NCBI RefSeq assembly: GCF_001704415.2
Contig: NC_030824.1
Coordinates: forward strand, 35,273,022 to 35,337,021
From: Capra hircus
Lineage: Eukaryota > Chordata > Mammalia > Artiodactyla > Bovidae
Direction: 5' to 3'
DNA: 64,000 nucleotides
Part shown: piece by piece, positions 34,646 to 47,370 of the stretch
How positions within the stretch are numbered: position 1 is the stretch's first letter
Layout: each line of letters starts with the position of its first letter
Program-made: the position numbers and the translations under genes
The notes under the pieces: model-generated
Seen by the model: only the letters and a program-made list of their open reading frames with translations
Told to the model about the DNA's origin: nothing
The model's database searches: none

Positions 34646-35480
34646 GGTATTATCTTTAAAAACTGAACACTTGCATATCCTTTTACCCAGAAAGTCCACT
34701 TCTTGGTACAGGGCCTAGAGAAACTCTGCACATGTGGACCAAGAGACAGACATAGACAAGGTTTATAGAAACCTTATCTGAGACACAGAAACCTGGAAAC
34801 AATCCAAACAAATACCAAATAGACAAATCATGGTATATTACACAATGTAATGCCATTGTGCTCACCAATGAAATTAGTTAGTGAAATTAATGAACCAGAG
34901 CCACACACAACAGTATAGATGAATCTTAGAAGCATAAATGTTGAATACAAAATTCAAGTTACAGACTTCATTAAGTATGAAATTATTCTCATAAAGTTTA
35001 CTCAATAACAAATCCACATAATGCATTTTTCACATAATAGGGCTTCCCTGGTGGCTCAGTGGCAAAGAGTTAAAGAATCCACCTGCTAATGCAGAGACTC
35101 GAGTTCGATCACTGGGTCACGAAGATCCCCTGGAGAAGGAAATGGCAACCGACTCCAGTATTCTTACCTGGAAAATCCCATGGACAGAGGAGCCTGGCGG
35201 GCTACAGTCCATGGGGTCACAAAGAATCAAACACAACTTAGCAACTAAACAACATATATGCAATAAGCCTATATTTGAAAAGAAAACCAAAGCAAGAGGG
35301 TGAGAAACCCAAATTTCAGGATACTGATTATCCCTTAGGTAGAGGCAAGGGTGTGGCCTCGGGAGGAGCAGCCGAGCCGATTCGGTTCTCTCTCTCTGGG
35401 AGGTGGCGGCTTCCTAGGTAAATGTATAGTTATACGTCATAACTGACTGTGTTGCACACATTCTTGTGCATATCTCATAA
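34646..35480 (+). mobile_element. Old L1, sense, continued
   Basis: Phrases ctgaacacttgcatatcctt, acctggaaacaatccaaaca and acaatgtaatgccattgtg are L1-like. It is interrupted by a Bov-tA at 35040-35252. A GC-richer patch at 35340-35415 is part of this block or a separate insert. Confidence 0.55.
35040..35252 (+). mobile_element. Bov-tA SINE inside L1
   Basis: Head gggcttccctggtggctcag, then gttcgatcactgggtcac, then the full Bov-A body ending cacaacttagcaactaaaca. Confidence 0.9.
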
Positions 35481-35832
35481 ATCACATTAAAAAGATAATC
35501 AAGGAAAAATGTCTGAACTGCAATGCAGATATAGTGAGGATGGCAAATATACCTCAGTTTTAAGACAGTAAAAATTATAAACTGATGTGCCCACTAGATG
35601 CCAAAGTCATGTTAAAAGGAGACATGCCGGATAATTCAAAATGTCTGTCTCAAACTGAGAAGGAATCCACGCTATCAAGAAGGAAAAGCCCATTTCATCA
35701 GTCATAAAATATACATAATATGTGTTGAGTTGTGTGGAATCGGAACCTCAGGACAGACTCACGGCTAGGTGGATCTCAGCCAGAACTCATTCATTCACTC
35801 ACCAAATATTTAGCTCTGTGCCAGGTACCAGG

Positions 35833-37429
35833 TGGCAAGAATACACAGAAGAACTATACAAAAAAGATCGTCATGACCCACATAACTACGATGGTGTGAT
35901 CATACTCATCGAGCCAGACAGCTCATCCTGGAGTATGAAGTCAATTGGGCCTTTGTTCATCACTACAAACAAAGCTAGTGGAGATGATGGAATTCCAGTT
36001 GAGACATTTCAAATCCTAAAAGATGATGCTGTGAAACTGTTGCACTCAATATGCCAGCAAATTTGGAAAACTCAGCAGTGGCCACAGGACTGCAAAATGT
36101 CAGTTTTCATTCCAATCCCAAAGAAAGGCAATGCCAAAGAATGTCCAAACTACTGCATAACTGCACTCACCTCACACACTAGCAAAGTAATGCTCAAAAT
36201 TTTCCAAGCCAGGCTTCAACAGTACGTGAACCATGAACTTCCAGATTTCAAGCAGGATTTAGAAAAGGCAGAGGAATCAGAGATTAAATTGCCAACATCC
36301 ATTGCATCATCAAAAAAGCAAGAGAGTTCCAGAAAAAACATCTACTTCTGCTTTATTGACTATGCCAAAGCCTTTCACTGTGTATCACAAAAAACTGTAG
36401 AAAATTCTTAAAGAAATGGGAATACCAGACCACCTGACCTGCCTCCTGAGAAATCTGTACTCAGGTCAAGAAGAAACAATGAGAACTGGACATGGAACAA
36501 CAGACTGGTTCCAAATTGGGAAAGGAGTACGTCAAGGCTGTATGTTGTCACCCTACTTATTTAACTTATATGCAGGATATATCATGCAAAATGCCAGGCT
36601 GGATGAAGCACAAGCTGAAATCAAGATTGCCAGGAAAAGTATCAATAACCTCAGGTACACAGATGACCCCATCCTTATGGCAGAAAGTGAAGAAGCACTA
36701 AAGAGTCTCTTGATGAAAGTGAAAGAGGAGAGTGAAAAAGTTGGCTTAAACTCAACATTCAGAAAACTAAGATCAAGGCATCCGGTCCCATCACTTCATG
36801 GCAAATAGATGGGGAAACAATGAAAACAGTGACAGACTTTATTTTAGGGGGCTCCAAAACTGCTGCAGATTGTGACTGCAGCCATGAAATGAAAAGACAC
36901 TTGCTCCTTGGAAGAAAAGCTATGACCTACCTAGACAGCATATTAATAAACAGAGACATTACTTTGCCAACAAAGGTCCATCTAATCGAAGATACAGTTT
37001 TTACAGTAGTCATGTACAGATGTGAGAGTTGGACTATAAAGAAAGCTGAGTGCCGAAGAATTGATGCTTTTGAACTGTGGTGTTGGAGAAGACTCTTGAG
37101 AGTCCCTTGGACTGTAAGGAGACCCAATCAGTCCATTCTAAAGGAGGTCAGTCCTGAATATTCATTGGAAGGACTGATGTTGAAGCTGAAACTACAATAT
37201 TTTGGCCACCTGATGCAAAGAACTGGCTCATTTGAAAAGACCCTGATGTTGGGAAAGACTGAAGGCAGGAGAAGGGGACAACAGAGGATGAGATGGTTGG
37301 ATGGCATCACTGACTCGATGGAGGTGAGTTTGAGTAAGCTCCAGGAGTTGGTGATGGCCAGGGAAGCCTGGCGTGCTGCATTCCATGGGGTTGCAAAGAG
37401 TCGGACATGACTGTGCAACTGAACTGAAC
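35833..37429 (+). mobile_element. BovB 3' half, decayed
   Basis: Starts within the pre-RT region (gtggcaagaatacacagaag) and runs to the 3' tail (actgaactgaact). Pieces of reverse transcriptase remain open: 35850-36411 with the FIDYAKAF block, 36416-36808 with QGCMLSPYLFN, and 36820-37410 with the C-terminal domain. The catalytic motif reads YTDD instead of YADD at about 36655-36666. Frameshifts occur near 36400 and 36755. The element split an old repeat whose halves lie at about 35790-35830 and 37437-37500. Confidence 0.88.
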
Positions 37430-37436
37430 TGTGTTT

Positions 37437-38660
37437 GGTGCCATACTAGACACTGCAGCTGCAACAGGCAACATAATCACTGCTCCAATGAAACTTCACC
37501 AGAATTCACTATGATGCATCAACGTATCAGGGATGTGATTAAGTTTAGGGGACAATGTAGGCATAGTCTTATAAAAAGAAAAAACAAATGTTTATCAGTT
37601 CAAAGCAGCTTCAAAGGCAGTAATACAAATCAGTGGGAAAGAAAAGACTACTCAACAAATAGCTCTGGGACAATAGATCATCCTTACAGGGAAGTTAAAA
37701 AGATAAGCCATAAGGAAAAGGTTGATAAATCTAACCATATCAAGACAGTTTATAATTTTCATACAAGGAAGGATACCAGATAACATGTCATCTTATGTCA
37801 AATGGGATTTTTCCTGTTGTTCTAGAATTGCTGATAAACCCAAAACTGATGACAAAGGATGATAAGTACCCCATGGTCTAAGACCATGTTGCCACCTGCA
37901 GTTGAAGCCAGCTACCTCCCCTCAGAGAATCTCTAGACCAGTTCCAAACCTACCAACTTGCCTGGACTTGAATGTGTTTGAATTATTTACAAGCTACGGA
38001 ATCTTGGTGACAATCTGTGTAGTGGAAATGTTAGAATATCTTATAAAAGGCAATAAAAGTAAATTGCATAGAAGGTGCTCAATTAATACAACTATTATTC
38101 CTTATTAGCATTTACACTTCTTTTACAAAGTCTTTATTAACCAATAAATAATGCTGGGACTGCAGGCAAGGATCATGAAACTTCTGAGCAATATGTAAAA
38201 GTATCATTTAAAATATTATCTCTACTAGATTTCCAATGGAGCCTTTAATCAAAGCTAGTATCAAAAATTAAATTGGTCATTAACTGAATCATCTTCTTTC
38301 CCTTTGGTTAAATTGCTAACTAATGCAAGGGAAGTCTATAAATTAACTTCCACATTCCACAGGCCTCCTGGCATTACCCATATATCGCTGTATGAGGCTG
38401 TGAGTCACTCTTTAAGGGAGACATTGTAACTTTATTCAGTGGACCATGGATATTCTCTGTCCAGGGTATGGAAAGTTTGGTGGTAGTTACCTCAAACATT
38501 ATCTCCTGCAAACAAATTTAAGTTCATTTCTCAGTCCTCCATTAAGACTGGAAGAAGGAATGAGATTTGGATGGTTGGATATTTGCTATGCCTTGCCTTT
38601 CCAAAAGGCATCAAAGCTTTTCCTTTTATTTGCATATTTTTTTTACTAATTCGAGTTCAG
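37437..38660. other. Intron DNA, mostly unclassified
   Basis: 37437-37500 is the second half of the old mammalian repeat interrupted by BovB. The remainder has no recognisable repeat. The frame at 37373-37783 begins inside BovB and has no similarity beyond it. Confidence 0.5.
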
Positions 38661-38670
38661 TTAACAATTG

Positions 38671-38900
38671 GTGGGACTTTCCTGGTGCTCCTGTGGTTTG
38701 GAATTCACCTTCCAATACTGGGACATGGGTCTGATCCCTGGTTGGGGAACTAAGATCCCACACACCTTGGAGCAACTAAGTCCACGTGCCGCAACTACTG
38801 AGCCTGTGTGCCACAACTAGAGAGTCTGTGCGCCGCAACGAAAGATCCCGTATGCTGAAACTAAGACCTGATGCAGCCAAATAAATATTCAAAAAGTCAA
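38671..38900 (+). mobile_element. CHR-type tRNA SINE
   Basis: Head gtgggactttcctggtgctc, then gagcaactaagtccacgtgc and gcaactactgagcctgtgtg, with an AAATAAAT tail. Flanked by taacaattg at 38662-38670 and 38902-38910. Confidence 0.88.
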
Positions 38901-39124
38901 CTAACAATTGTTAAGTACTCTATCAGACATTTTTACGTTCATCTTCTCATTTACTCCTAGAGAGAAGCCAAAATTGATTGATATCAGCCAAAACTGATTG
39001 ACATACGTGCATGTATGTCTGTATGCATTGATTCGTACATCTATAAAGTATGAATATAAAGTAACAAAATAGGTTTGGACAAACACAAAGAACTTGGAAG
39101 TAGAGAGCAGCATTTAGGGGAGGA

Positions 39125-39335
39125 AAGTGAAGAGAAGTTGCTCAGTCGTGTCTGACTCTTTGCAACCCCATAGACTGTCGCCTACCAGGTTCCTGCATCC
39201 ATGGGATTTTCCAGGCAAGAGTACTGGAGTGGGTTGCCATTTCCTTCTCCAGAGGATCTTCCCGACCCAGGGATCGAACCCGGGTCTCCCACATTGTAGG
39301 CAGATGCTTTACCGTCTGAGCCACCAGGGAAGGGG
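39125..39335 (-). mobile_element. Bov-tA SINE, antisense
   Basis: Bov-A body (cgtgtctgactctttgcaac) followed by the reversed head ending ctgagccaccagggaagg. Confidence 0.9.
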
Positions 39336-40183
39336 GAGGGAAAGGACCTTGTAAATCATGTGTTTTTCATTTGTCATACCACTTATTGTGACATACCCTG
39401 ACATACCATTGTGCAGCCTCTGAATAAATCACAGCGTCTGTGATTCAGACCCTGCTACTTTTTCCAGACAGCTGGTTTAGTCTATTTTGGGACAACTGTA
39501 GCTGTTAAAAAATTCCTTTGTATTGAGCCAAAAGTCTGCTTCACTGTACCTTCTTAAATACTGGTCCAAGTTTTGTTCTTTGGAGAAACGGAGAGCAGAT
39601 CTGCTTCTTCTTCTGCTTAATCAACTGTCACTTCCTCTGCGTTTCCCTGGGTCCCCATAACATTTTATTTACATCTCACCTATACCATGTGGCCATATCC
39701 CAGGGCTGTGTGAAGGTCCATCTACTTTTTTCTTTCCTTCCCTTTCTCTCCATCTCTGTGCTGCCCTTCCATTCCAGTGGAGAGATCGCTGAAGCCATGG
39801 ATCATATATCTCTGTAGTCTTAAAACTTAGGACCACGCGTAACAGAGGATATCTTGAATGTGCCATGAAGCTTAAAATGAGTGCCCCTTTGTGCCACGTG
39901 CTTCCAGTAAAAATCAAGCCCTCATGGATCAGACTGTAGACCAGCATGCAGAGTAAAAACAGCCTAAAACTCTCTGGGCCAAGGCTGTTCCCAAGCCAAA
40001 GAGGGCTGGGAAAGCAGAACTGCCACAGAAGAGAGTGGAGAGAAGTCACAAGCGCCTACAGCCCAGCTTTTGTGGCGGAGTCTTAAAATATACTCCCATT
40101 TCTCAAAGTCAAATTAGAATAGCTAAGTAGTTTTAACTTGAATAGCACAGGTATTCATGAGAAGAATTTAATCATAGCTATCT
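39336..40183. other. Intron DNA, unclassified
   Basis: No repeat or gene recognised. The antisense 126-codon frame at 39669-40049 resembles nothing I know. Confidence 0.5.
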
Positions 40184-40202
40184 CTCCAAGTCTTTATGTT
40201 CT

Positions 40203-40472
40203 AGAGCTGGAGCTGAAGCTGAAGCTCCAATACTTGGGCCACCTGATGTGAAGAGCCAACTCATTGGAAAAGACCCTGACGCTAGGAAAGATTGAAGGCA
40301 GGAGGAGAAGGGGGCAACAGAGGATGAGATGGTTGGATGGTACCACTGACTCACTGGACATGAGTTTGAGCAAGCTCAAGGAGATGGTGAAGGACAGGGA
40401 AGCCTGGCGTGCTGCAGTCCATGGGGGTCACAAGGAGCTGGACATGACTTAGTGACTGAACAACAACAAGCC
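40203..40472 (+). mobile_element. BovB 3' end with target duplication
   Basis: The last ~270 bp of BovB, from gagctggagctgaagctgaa to gactgaacaacaacaag. The 19-bp flanks at 40184-40202 (ctccaagtctttatgttct) and 40473-40491 (ctccaagtctctacgctct) match at 16 positions. Confidence 0.9.
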
Positions 40473-40770
40473 CTCCAAGTCTCTACGCTCTCCAGAAAAA
40501 TCATTCCCAGTTTCACAAAAAAATTCTTTACATACATAAAAAATTCCAGCAGGCTATTAATAATTAATGTTAATATAAATAATACTGTCCTTGATCAGGG
40601 CATTTTTAAACATTTCCTTTGCTGCCCCTTGAGACACATCTGAATGTGAATGCATTTTTGAAGTAATTGTCTTGGAGAAGGAACATTTATTTGAATGTAA
40701 AACCTATAAGGTGATGACCTGACTGGTGATGGTCACATGTTTTTTCTGAGGGTGGCTGTGACTATTTTTA

Positions 40771-40986
40771 TTTGTTTATTCTTGGTTACACTGTCTTTGC
40801 TGCTGCCTGCAGGCTTTCTCTACTTCTGGTGAGTGGGCTTCTCATTGCAGTGGCTTCTCGTTATGAAGCATGGCCTTAGGGGCATGGGTCTCAGAAGTTG
40901 TGGCACACAGGCTAAGTTGCTCCGTGGAATCTTCCCGGACCTGGGGTTGAATCCACGTCCCCTTCATTGGCAGGCGGATTCTTATC
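40771..40986 (-). mobile_element. CHR-type tRNA SINE, antisense
   Basis: Flanked by the perfect 17-bp duplication tggctgtgactattttt (40754-40770 and 40987-41003). Body includes agttgctccgtggaatcttc, and the reversed head lies at the right end. Confidence 0.92.
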
Positions 40987-41173
40987 TGGCTGTGACTATT
41001 TTTGAAAAAATGTGAAGTCAGATGGCACTGAGCTTTGTTAACACGGTGCAATTAGCTGAGTTCCATAATGAGAAAGTAACAAAGCATTTTTGTGTATCTT
41101 ATAAACTAATTATAAAAGTAAATTTTAGAGGTATTTCAAAAATATTCTGATCTGTGATAGAATGACTAGAATT

Positions 41174-41573
41174 CAGTTCAGTTCAGTCACTCAGTCGTGT
41201 CCGACTCTTTGTGATCCCATGAATCACAGCACGCCAGGCCTCCCTGTCCCTCACCAACTCCCAGAGTTCACCCAAACCCACGTCCATCAGGTTGGTGATG
41301 CCATCCAGCCATCTCATCCTCTTTGGTCCCCTTCTCCTCCTGCCCCCAATCCCTCCCAGCATCAGAGTCTTTTCCAATGAGTCAGCTCTTCACATCAGGT
41401 GGCCAAAGTACTGGAGTTTCAGCTTTAGCATCATTCCTTCCAAAGAACACCCAGGACTGATCTCCTTTAGAACGGACTGGTTTGATCTCCTTGCAGTCCA
41501 AGGGACTCTCAATAGTCTTCTCCAACACCACAGCTCAAAAGCATCAATTGTTTGGCACTCAGCCTTGAACAAT
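41174..41573 (-). mobile_element. BovB 3' end, antisense, with target duplication
   Basis: The last ~400 bp of BovB reversed, from cagttcagttcagtcactca to gtttggcactcagccttg. Flanked by the perfect 12-bp duplication atgactagaatt at 41162-41173 and 41574-41585. The minus-strand frame at 41183-41572 still reads as the BovB C-terminus apart from one shift. Confidence 0.93.
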
Positions 41574-41585
41574 ATGACTAGAATT

Positions 41586-42355
41586 AGTGTATTCTAAAAG
41601 TCACCCTTTTGAAGGAAAACTCCCCATTTAGCAGATTAAGATCTGGAATTTCCTTAAGGTGAGTCATATAATCACACTACATGAAACAAAAATTCCTGGT
41701 GAAACAAATACACTAGTTATTATCACTCAAGGAGTTCTTAACAGGTAGACTTTATTCTAAATATAATCAAGACATTTATATGAAGCTTGGTATGTATATA
41801 GCTAAGTGAGATCTCTTCCCTTAGTTTCTCTTTTTTCTACTATCACTTTTGGGGAGCTACAGAAGATTATACCACAGGCAGAGGGAATTCATCTCCGTAG
41901 AAAATACAAAAGGTACAGGATTCTGGAGTCTCTAGGGATTTAGCAAGAATCATTTCCCATAAAACCACAGCAATTTTCAATGTGACAATAAACTCAGACG
42001 TTTCTCCACTTATAATCACTCAAAAGCTATAAGCAAAACAGGAAACAGAAACACTAACTCCATTAATGAGACTCAGAGGAACCCATTTTTTTTTTTAGAA
42101 AGGTTATGAAAAGGTCAAATGGGGATGTGGAGGCATGCCAAGAGCAGACATTTGTGGCTGAAGACTTCCCCTGACCTTTGATACCAAGTCTTCCAGAAGC
42201 TTAGAATATGGGGCTAAAAGGAAAACTGTAAAGAAAAGTTGTATTTGCTAGAAGTACTTTGTCAGTGAGGTGGAGAGTCTGCCATGTGAACAATCATTCA
42301 GTGCTATTCTCGACAAGGGAAAATAAAGAATAAATTGAACTCACATACACAACCC
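41586..42355. other. Intron DNA, unclassified
   Basis: No recognisable repeat or coding sequence. Confidence 0.5.
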
Positions 42356-42585
42356 TGTGTGTCCATGTGTGCTAAGTTGCATCTGACTCTTTGCAACCAC
42401 ATGAACTGTAAGCCCATCAGGCCCCTCTGTTCATGGGATTCACCAGGCAAGAATAATGGAGTAGGTTGCCATGCTCTTCTCCAGAGGATCCTCCCGACCC
42501 AGGGATCAAACCCGCGTCTCTTATGTCTACCTGCATTGGCAGGTGGGTTCTTCACCACCAGCACCACCTGGGAAGCCCCACACGA
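42356..42585 (-). mobile_element. Bov-tA SINE, antisense
   Basis: Diverged Bov-A body (gcatctgactctttgcaacc) and reversed head ending cagcaccacctgggaagccc. Confidence 0.85.
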
Positions 42586-42829
42586 TCCTGTACCTAAAGG
42601 CAAATTCCTATCAGCTTGGGATGGGGTCCTGGAATTCTCTGACCGCACTCCAACTTCCTGAAAGCAGTTGGTCTGGGAGGAACTTACTTCATTCAAGATT
42701 GAGTAATAGTAAGAAATCTACAGAATCTCTGTACTAAGACAGTCCAAGAAAAAGGATAAAACAAACAGCAAATAAAGAACACACACTAGAAAGTGTGAAA
42801 GAAGAGATGAAAACATATAATGTCATTAC

Positions 42830-43660
42830 TAATATATAATCTTTTAAAAATAGGAGCCGATCCTGTCTTGAACCAAGAGCACAAGGAAAATATAGTCAGC
42901 CAAAGGAGGAAATGATATTTTTAAGTTTGAAAATCTCAGGAAGAAGAGGAAGAAAACATTAAAATCATCACAGAAATAAAAGATATATTTGAAGCAGTGC
43001 ATATGAAGATAGACAGGAATAAAAGACAGGATGAGAAAAAAGGAGCCAAAGAGAGAAATGGATAAAAAAATATTTCAAAAGGCATAGAGGAAAAGAGATG
43101 CTGCAGGCTTCTGATTGGTCTCTTTGAAGAGACTCAAATAATGGAATGGAAAAAATACTTCAAAATATAGTTCAAGGAAATTATTTAGAAATAAAAGGCA
43201 TGTACAGACTAAAAAGACATACTCCATGCCAGAAAAAATGCATACAGATCCAATCTACAGAACAGTCAAGTTGTTGGATTTAAAAGGTAAAGAAAATGTG
43301 GGCATTCATATCAAAATCTCAGGTCAAAGGAAGAAGCATATGAGAAAAACCATCAGGTTGCCTTCAGATTTTCCATACCAACATTCCATTCTCAGAGCAG
43401 CAGAGCAACGTAAATACATAGAGAAAATAAAGGCCTTATCAAAGAACTTCACAGCTGGTCAATACGAATACACAGAAAGTAGAAAATAGTTTAGGACATG
43501 AAATAACTCGGAGAACATAGTTCCCATGAGCTCGTTTTGAAGAAACTGGTGGAAGACAAATGACCTGACAAAGAGATGAACGGAAAATTAAGGCAAAACG
43601 ACAACTGGGGAGTACTGACTCTGTTTAACTAAAGGACTAAAACTTAGGCAAATGGGGATT
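42830..43660 (+). mobile_element. Old L1/HAL1-like block
   Basis: Sense-oriented A-rich sequence with L1-like phrases, for example gatccaatctacagaacag and gaaaatctcaggaagaagag. Strongly diverged, so limits and family are tentative. Confidence 0.4.
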
Positions 43661-43807
43661 ACAATCCTACCAGGTAGTGAAAAGGATCAGAAAATATCCA
43701 CCTCCCACCTCCAGGTATACCACTGGAACACAAGAACTTTTTGAGCTGAAGGCAATTAAGAAGCAAAAACACAGAAAGAGCTCTCTGCCTTCCTCCCATC
43801 TGCTCAA

Positions 43808-43935
43808 GCTGCTGCTGCTGCTAAGTCGATTCAGTCGTGTCCGATTCTGTGCGACCCCATAGACAGCAGCCCACCAGGCTTCTCTGTCCCTGGGATTCTC
43901 CAGGCAAGAATACTGGAGTGGGCTGCCAAAGAGCA
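43808..43935 (-). mobile_element. Bov-A SINE monomer, antisense
   Basis: Starts with the (GCT)n tail reversed (gctgctgctgctgctaagtc) and covers one Bov-A unit to agtgggctgcc. Confidence 0.88.
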
Positions 43936-44943
43936 GGACATAAGTTTCCCTTCATGAAGGTCTTCCCCTTCCCGCCTCTTTCCCATACCAAGAGGAAGAG
44001 AACAACCATCATCACTAGCAACAGACAGGTGGCTCAGAGATGGGTCTGCACAAACACAAACCTCACTCTTCCGTTAATCTCCCCACATATTTACCTTCCC
44101 ATAATTTACCACCCCTGGGAGCACAAATCTCTCTTCGTCTAGTCACCTCTCCACAAATTCATTGCCCCTTTTAGGATGGTATCTAAGTCCCAAATTCTAA
44201 CTACCACTTTGAGTTATTCATAACTGAGTTCTCCAATGTGTTGGCATTTTGCACACATAAATAAAACTATCTTTTTTTCTCCTGTAAACCTGCCTTTTGT
44301 CAGTTTAATTCACAGGCCCCAGCTACTGAATCTAATGGGGAGAGGAAAGATTTTATGCCCTACCCCTGTAATTCTAATATTTAAGTAGCAAAAGCTGGGA
44401 GGAGGAGGGGGGAAATGGTGAAAGATGAATACACTGATTTTTTTCATATTTTAGCTTGAAATTTATAAACCAAGTAACACATATAGGTATGTGCACAGCA
44501 CCAAGACAAATAATATAATTCATTTCAGCAGAGACTGCCAATTCTCTTCCCTTGATTTTTAGCTCAGTACATGGAGACTAGGAATTAAGACTCATTTCCC
44601 AGCTTCTACTGCAGATACATTGTTTGTGTAACTTTACTGAATCTCCTTAGAGGATCGAGGCATCTTTCTTCTCTATCATCGTCTGACTATATTTTGAAAT
44701 GCAGAAATAATAGTCAGAGCTCTGGTAGCTTTCTGGGACCATAGATCATGTTCAACTGAAAGCCAATCATGACAGGGTAACATGACAGAAACAGCCTGGG
44801 TCTGTGACAGTGGCAGACAGATAACAGCCCTGGAAGGGCCACCTCCGGAGTTCTTGAATAAAAGAGGGAAACACATTTCTATGTTCTTTTAGCTTATGCA
44901 GTGGTTGGTATTTGGTGGTTTTCTGTGATTTCCACCAGTTAAA
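43936..44943. other. Intron DNA, unclassified
   Basis: No repeat family or coding sequence recognised. Confidence 0.5.
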
Positions 44944-46215
44944 ATTGCACTCATCTCACATTGCTAGCAAAGTAATACTCAAAATAGGCTTCAGCAATAC
45001 GTGAACCGTGAACTTCCTGATGTTCAAGCTGGTTTTAGAAAAGGCAGAGGAACCAGAGATCAAATTGCCAACATCCGCTGGATTATGGAAAAAGCAAGAG
45101 AGTTCCAGAAAAACATCTATGTCTGCTTTATTGACTATGCCAAAGCCTTTGACTGTGTGGATCACAATAAACTGTGGAAAATTCTGAAAGAGATGGGAAT
45201 ACCAGACCACCTAACCTGCCTCTTGAGAAATCTGTATGCAGGCCAGGAAGCAACAGTTAGAACTGGACATGGAACAACAGACTGGTTCCAAATAGGAAAA
45301 GGAGTATGTCAAGGCTGTATATTGTCACCCTGCTTATTTAACTTCTATGCAGAGTACATCATGAGAAACGCTGGACTGGAAGAAACACAAGCTGGAATCA
45401 AGATTGCCGGGAGAATTATCAATAACCTCAGATATGCAGATGACACCACCTTTATGGCAGAAAGTGAAGAGGAGCTAAAAAGCCTCTTGATGACAGTGAA
45501 AGAGGAGAACGAAAAAGTTGCCTTAAAGCTCAACATTCAGAAAACGAAGATCATGGCATCCGGTCCCATCACTCCATGGGAAATAGATGGAGAAACAGTG
45601 GAAACAGTGTTAGACTTTATTTTGGGGGGCTCCAAAATCACTGCAGATGGTGACTGCAGCCATGAAATTAAAAAACACTCACTCCTTGGAAGAAAAGTTA
45701 TGACCAACCTAGATAGTATATTCCAAAGCAGAGACATTACTTTCCGACTAAGGTCCATCTAGTCAAGGCTATGTTTTTTCCAGCAGTCATGTATGGATGT
45801 GACAGTTGGACTGTGAAGAAGGCTGAGCGCTGAAGAATTGATACGTTTGAACTATGGTGTTGGAGAAGACTCTTGAGAGTCCCTTGCACTGCCAGGAGAT
45901 CCAACCAGTCCGTTCTGAAGGAAATCAACCCTGGGATTTCTTTGGAAGGAATGATGCTAAAGCTGAAACTCCAGTACTTTGGCCACCTCATGCGAAGAGT
46001 TGACTCATTGGAAAAGACTTTGATGCTGGGAGGGATTGGGAGCAGGAGAAGAAGGGGACAACAGAGGATGAGAGGGCTGGATGGCATCACTGACTCGACG
46101 GACGTGAATCTGAGTGAACTCCGGGAGTTGGTGATGGACAGGGAGGCCTGGCGTGCTGCGATTCATGGGGTTGCAAACAGTCAGACAGACTGAGCGACTG
46201 AACTGACTGAACTGA
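44944..46215 (+). mobile_element. BovB 3' part, relatively young copy
   Basis: Starts at attgcactcatctcacattg and ends in the gactgaactgactgaactga-type tail. It contains a 253-codon open reverse transcriptase segment (45001-45762) and a C-terminal segment (45873-46193). Frame breaks are few compared with the copies at 22.8 and 35.8 kb. Confidence 0.9.
45001..45762 (+). pseudogene. BovB reverse transcriptase core, 253 open codons
   Basis: RTE-type reverse transcriptase palm is intact here: FRKGRGTRDQIANI, FIDYAKAFDCVDHNKLW, GHGTTDWFQIGKGV, QGCILSPCLF and the catalytic YADD at about 45438-45449. Relative to sister copies, bases are missing near 45745, which shifts the frame and ends the protein early. 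A C-terminal segment is open again from 45873. The endonuclease is absent through 5' truncation, so it is a dead copy. Confidence 0.88.
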
Positions 46216-47156
46216 ATTGTAATTAATATAACATTCTGAGGAGTACTTTAAAATGATACTGGGCACAGGAATGAAAATCTGAACAAATGGAAAGGTAAAA
46301 ATATTCTTAAAAAGTAAGACACAACATTATAAAGGAGTCAATTCTTACTAAGTGAACACCATCCCAATAAAAATATCGATGAATATTTTGCAAACTAGAC
46401 AATCTGACTCTAAAGTTTAAATAGAAAAATAAGAATAATCAGGAAAATTATGCAAAATAAAAATCTTGAAGTAAGGATATATGTATGTGTTTCTCTATCT
46501 TCTGTTTTATTCTGTTTTAAACTATAATAATTAAAACAATGTGGTCCTATAGAATACTGAAGTCTGAGAAATAAATCTAAGTATATAAAGGAATTTGGTA
46601 AATGATTAAAGTGATATTTCAAATCAATAGAAAATATAGATTATTCAACACACCCAGCTGTATGATCATCTGGGAAAAAAATATATCGGGGTCCCCACCC
46701 ACACACTGCATAAAAATGTATTCTACACAGGTTAAATGTTATAATTTAAAAACTGAAACAGGAGAGTACCAAGGAAAATGTAGGTAAAAATATCCCCATA
46801 TGGGAGCGGAGCATTTGAAACAGGACACAAAATCTGAAGCCATAAAAATTTTGTAAAGTTGACCACACATAATTTTCAAAATCTGGGGGGGGGGGGGGAA
46901 TATATATATATATGTGTGTGTGTGTAGTAAAAAGACACACACAAAAAAAACTGGGGAGGTTACTTACTACAGTATTGCTTGTAATAGCCTGTAATGGTTA
47001 CATTATATTCCATTAAGTCGATGTATTTATCAGTCTTCTACTGATAGAATTACAGCAAATACTGGCAATATGATACAAAGAGAGCAAACATTTCTATCAA
47101 TAGAAAGCTGATAAATTAAATACATCCATATAATGGAATATATTGTAACATTACAA
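46216..47156 (+). mobile_element. L1-like block with simple repeats (tentative)
   Basis: Sense-oriented phrases such as caatctgactctaaagttt and ttactacagtattgcttgta are L1-like. It holds the G14-(TA)n-(TG)n run at 46885-46925. Confidence 0.4.
46885..46925 (+). repeat. G14, (TA)n, (TG)n compound simple repeat
   Basis: Fourteen G residues at 46885-46898, then TA and TG dinucleotides. The G run could be length-polymorphic. Confidence 0.95.
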
Positions 47157-47370
47157 AAGGCTTCCCTCGTAGCTCAGTCAGTAAAATCTGCCTGCAATGC
47201 AGGAGACCCAGGTTCAATTCCTGGGTGGGTAAGATCCCCTGGAGAAGGAAATGGCAACTCACTTCAGTGTTTTTGCCTGGAGAATCCCACCGACAGAGGA
47301 ACCTGGCGGGCTACAGTCCATAGTGTCGCAAGAGTCAGAGACAACTTAGCGACTAAACCACCACCATTTA
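47157..47370 (+). mobile_element. Bov-tA SINE
   Basis: Head aggcttccctcgtagctcag, then caggttcaattcctgggtgg, then the full Bov-A body ending aacttagcgactaaaccacc. Confidence 0.9.
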
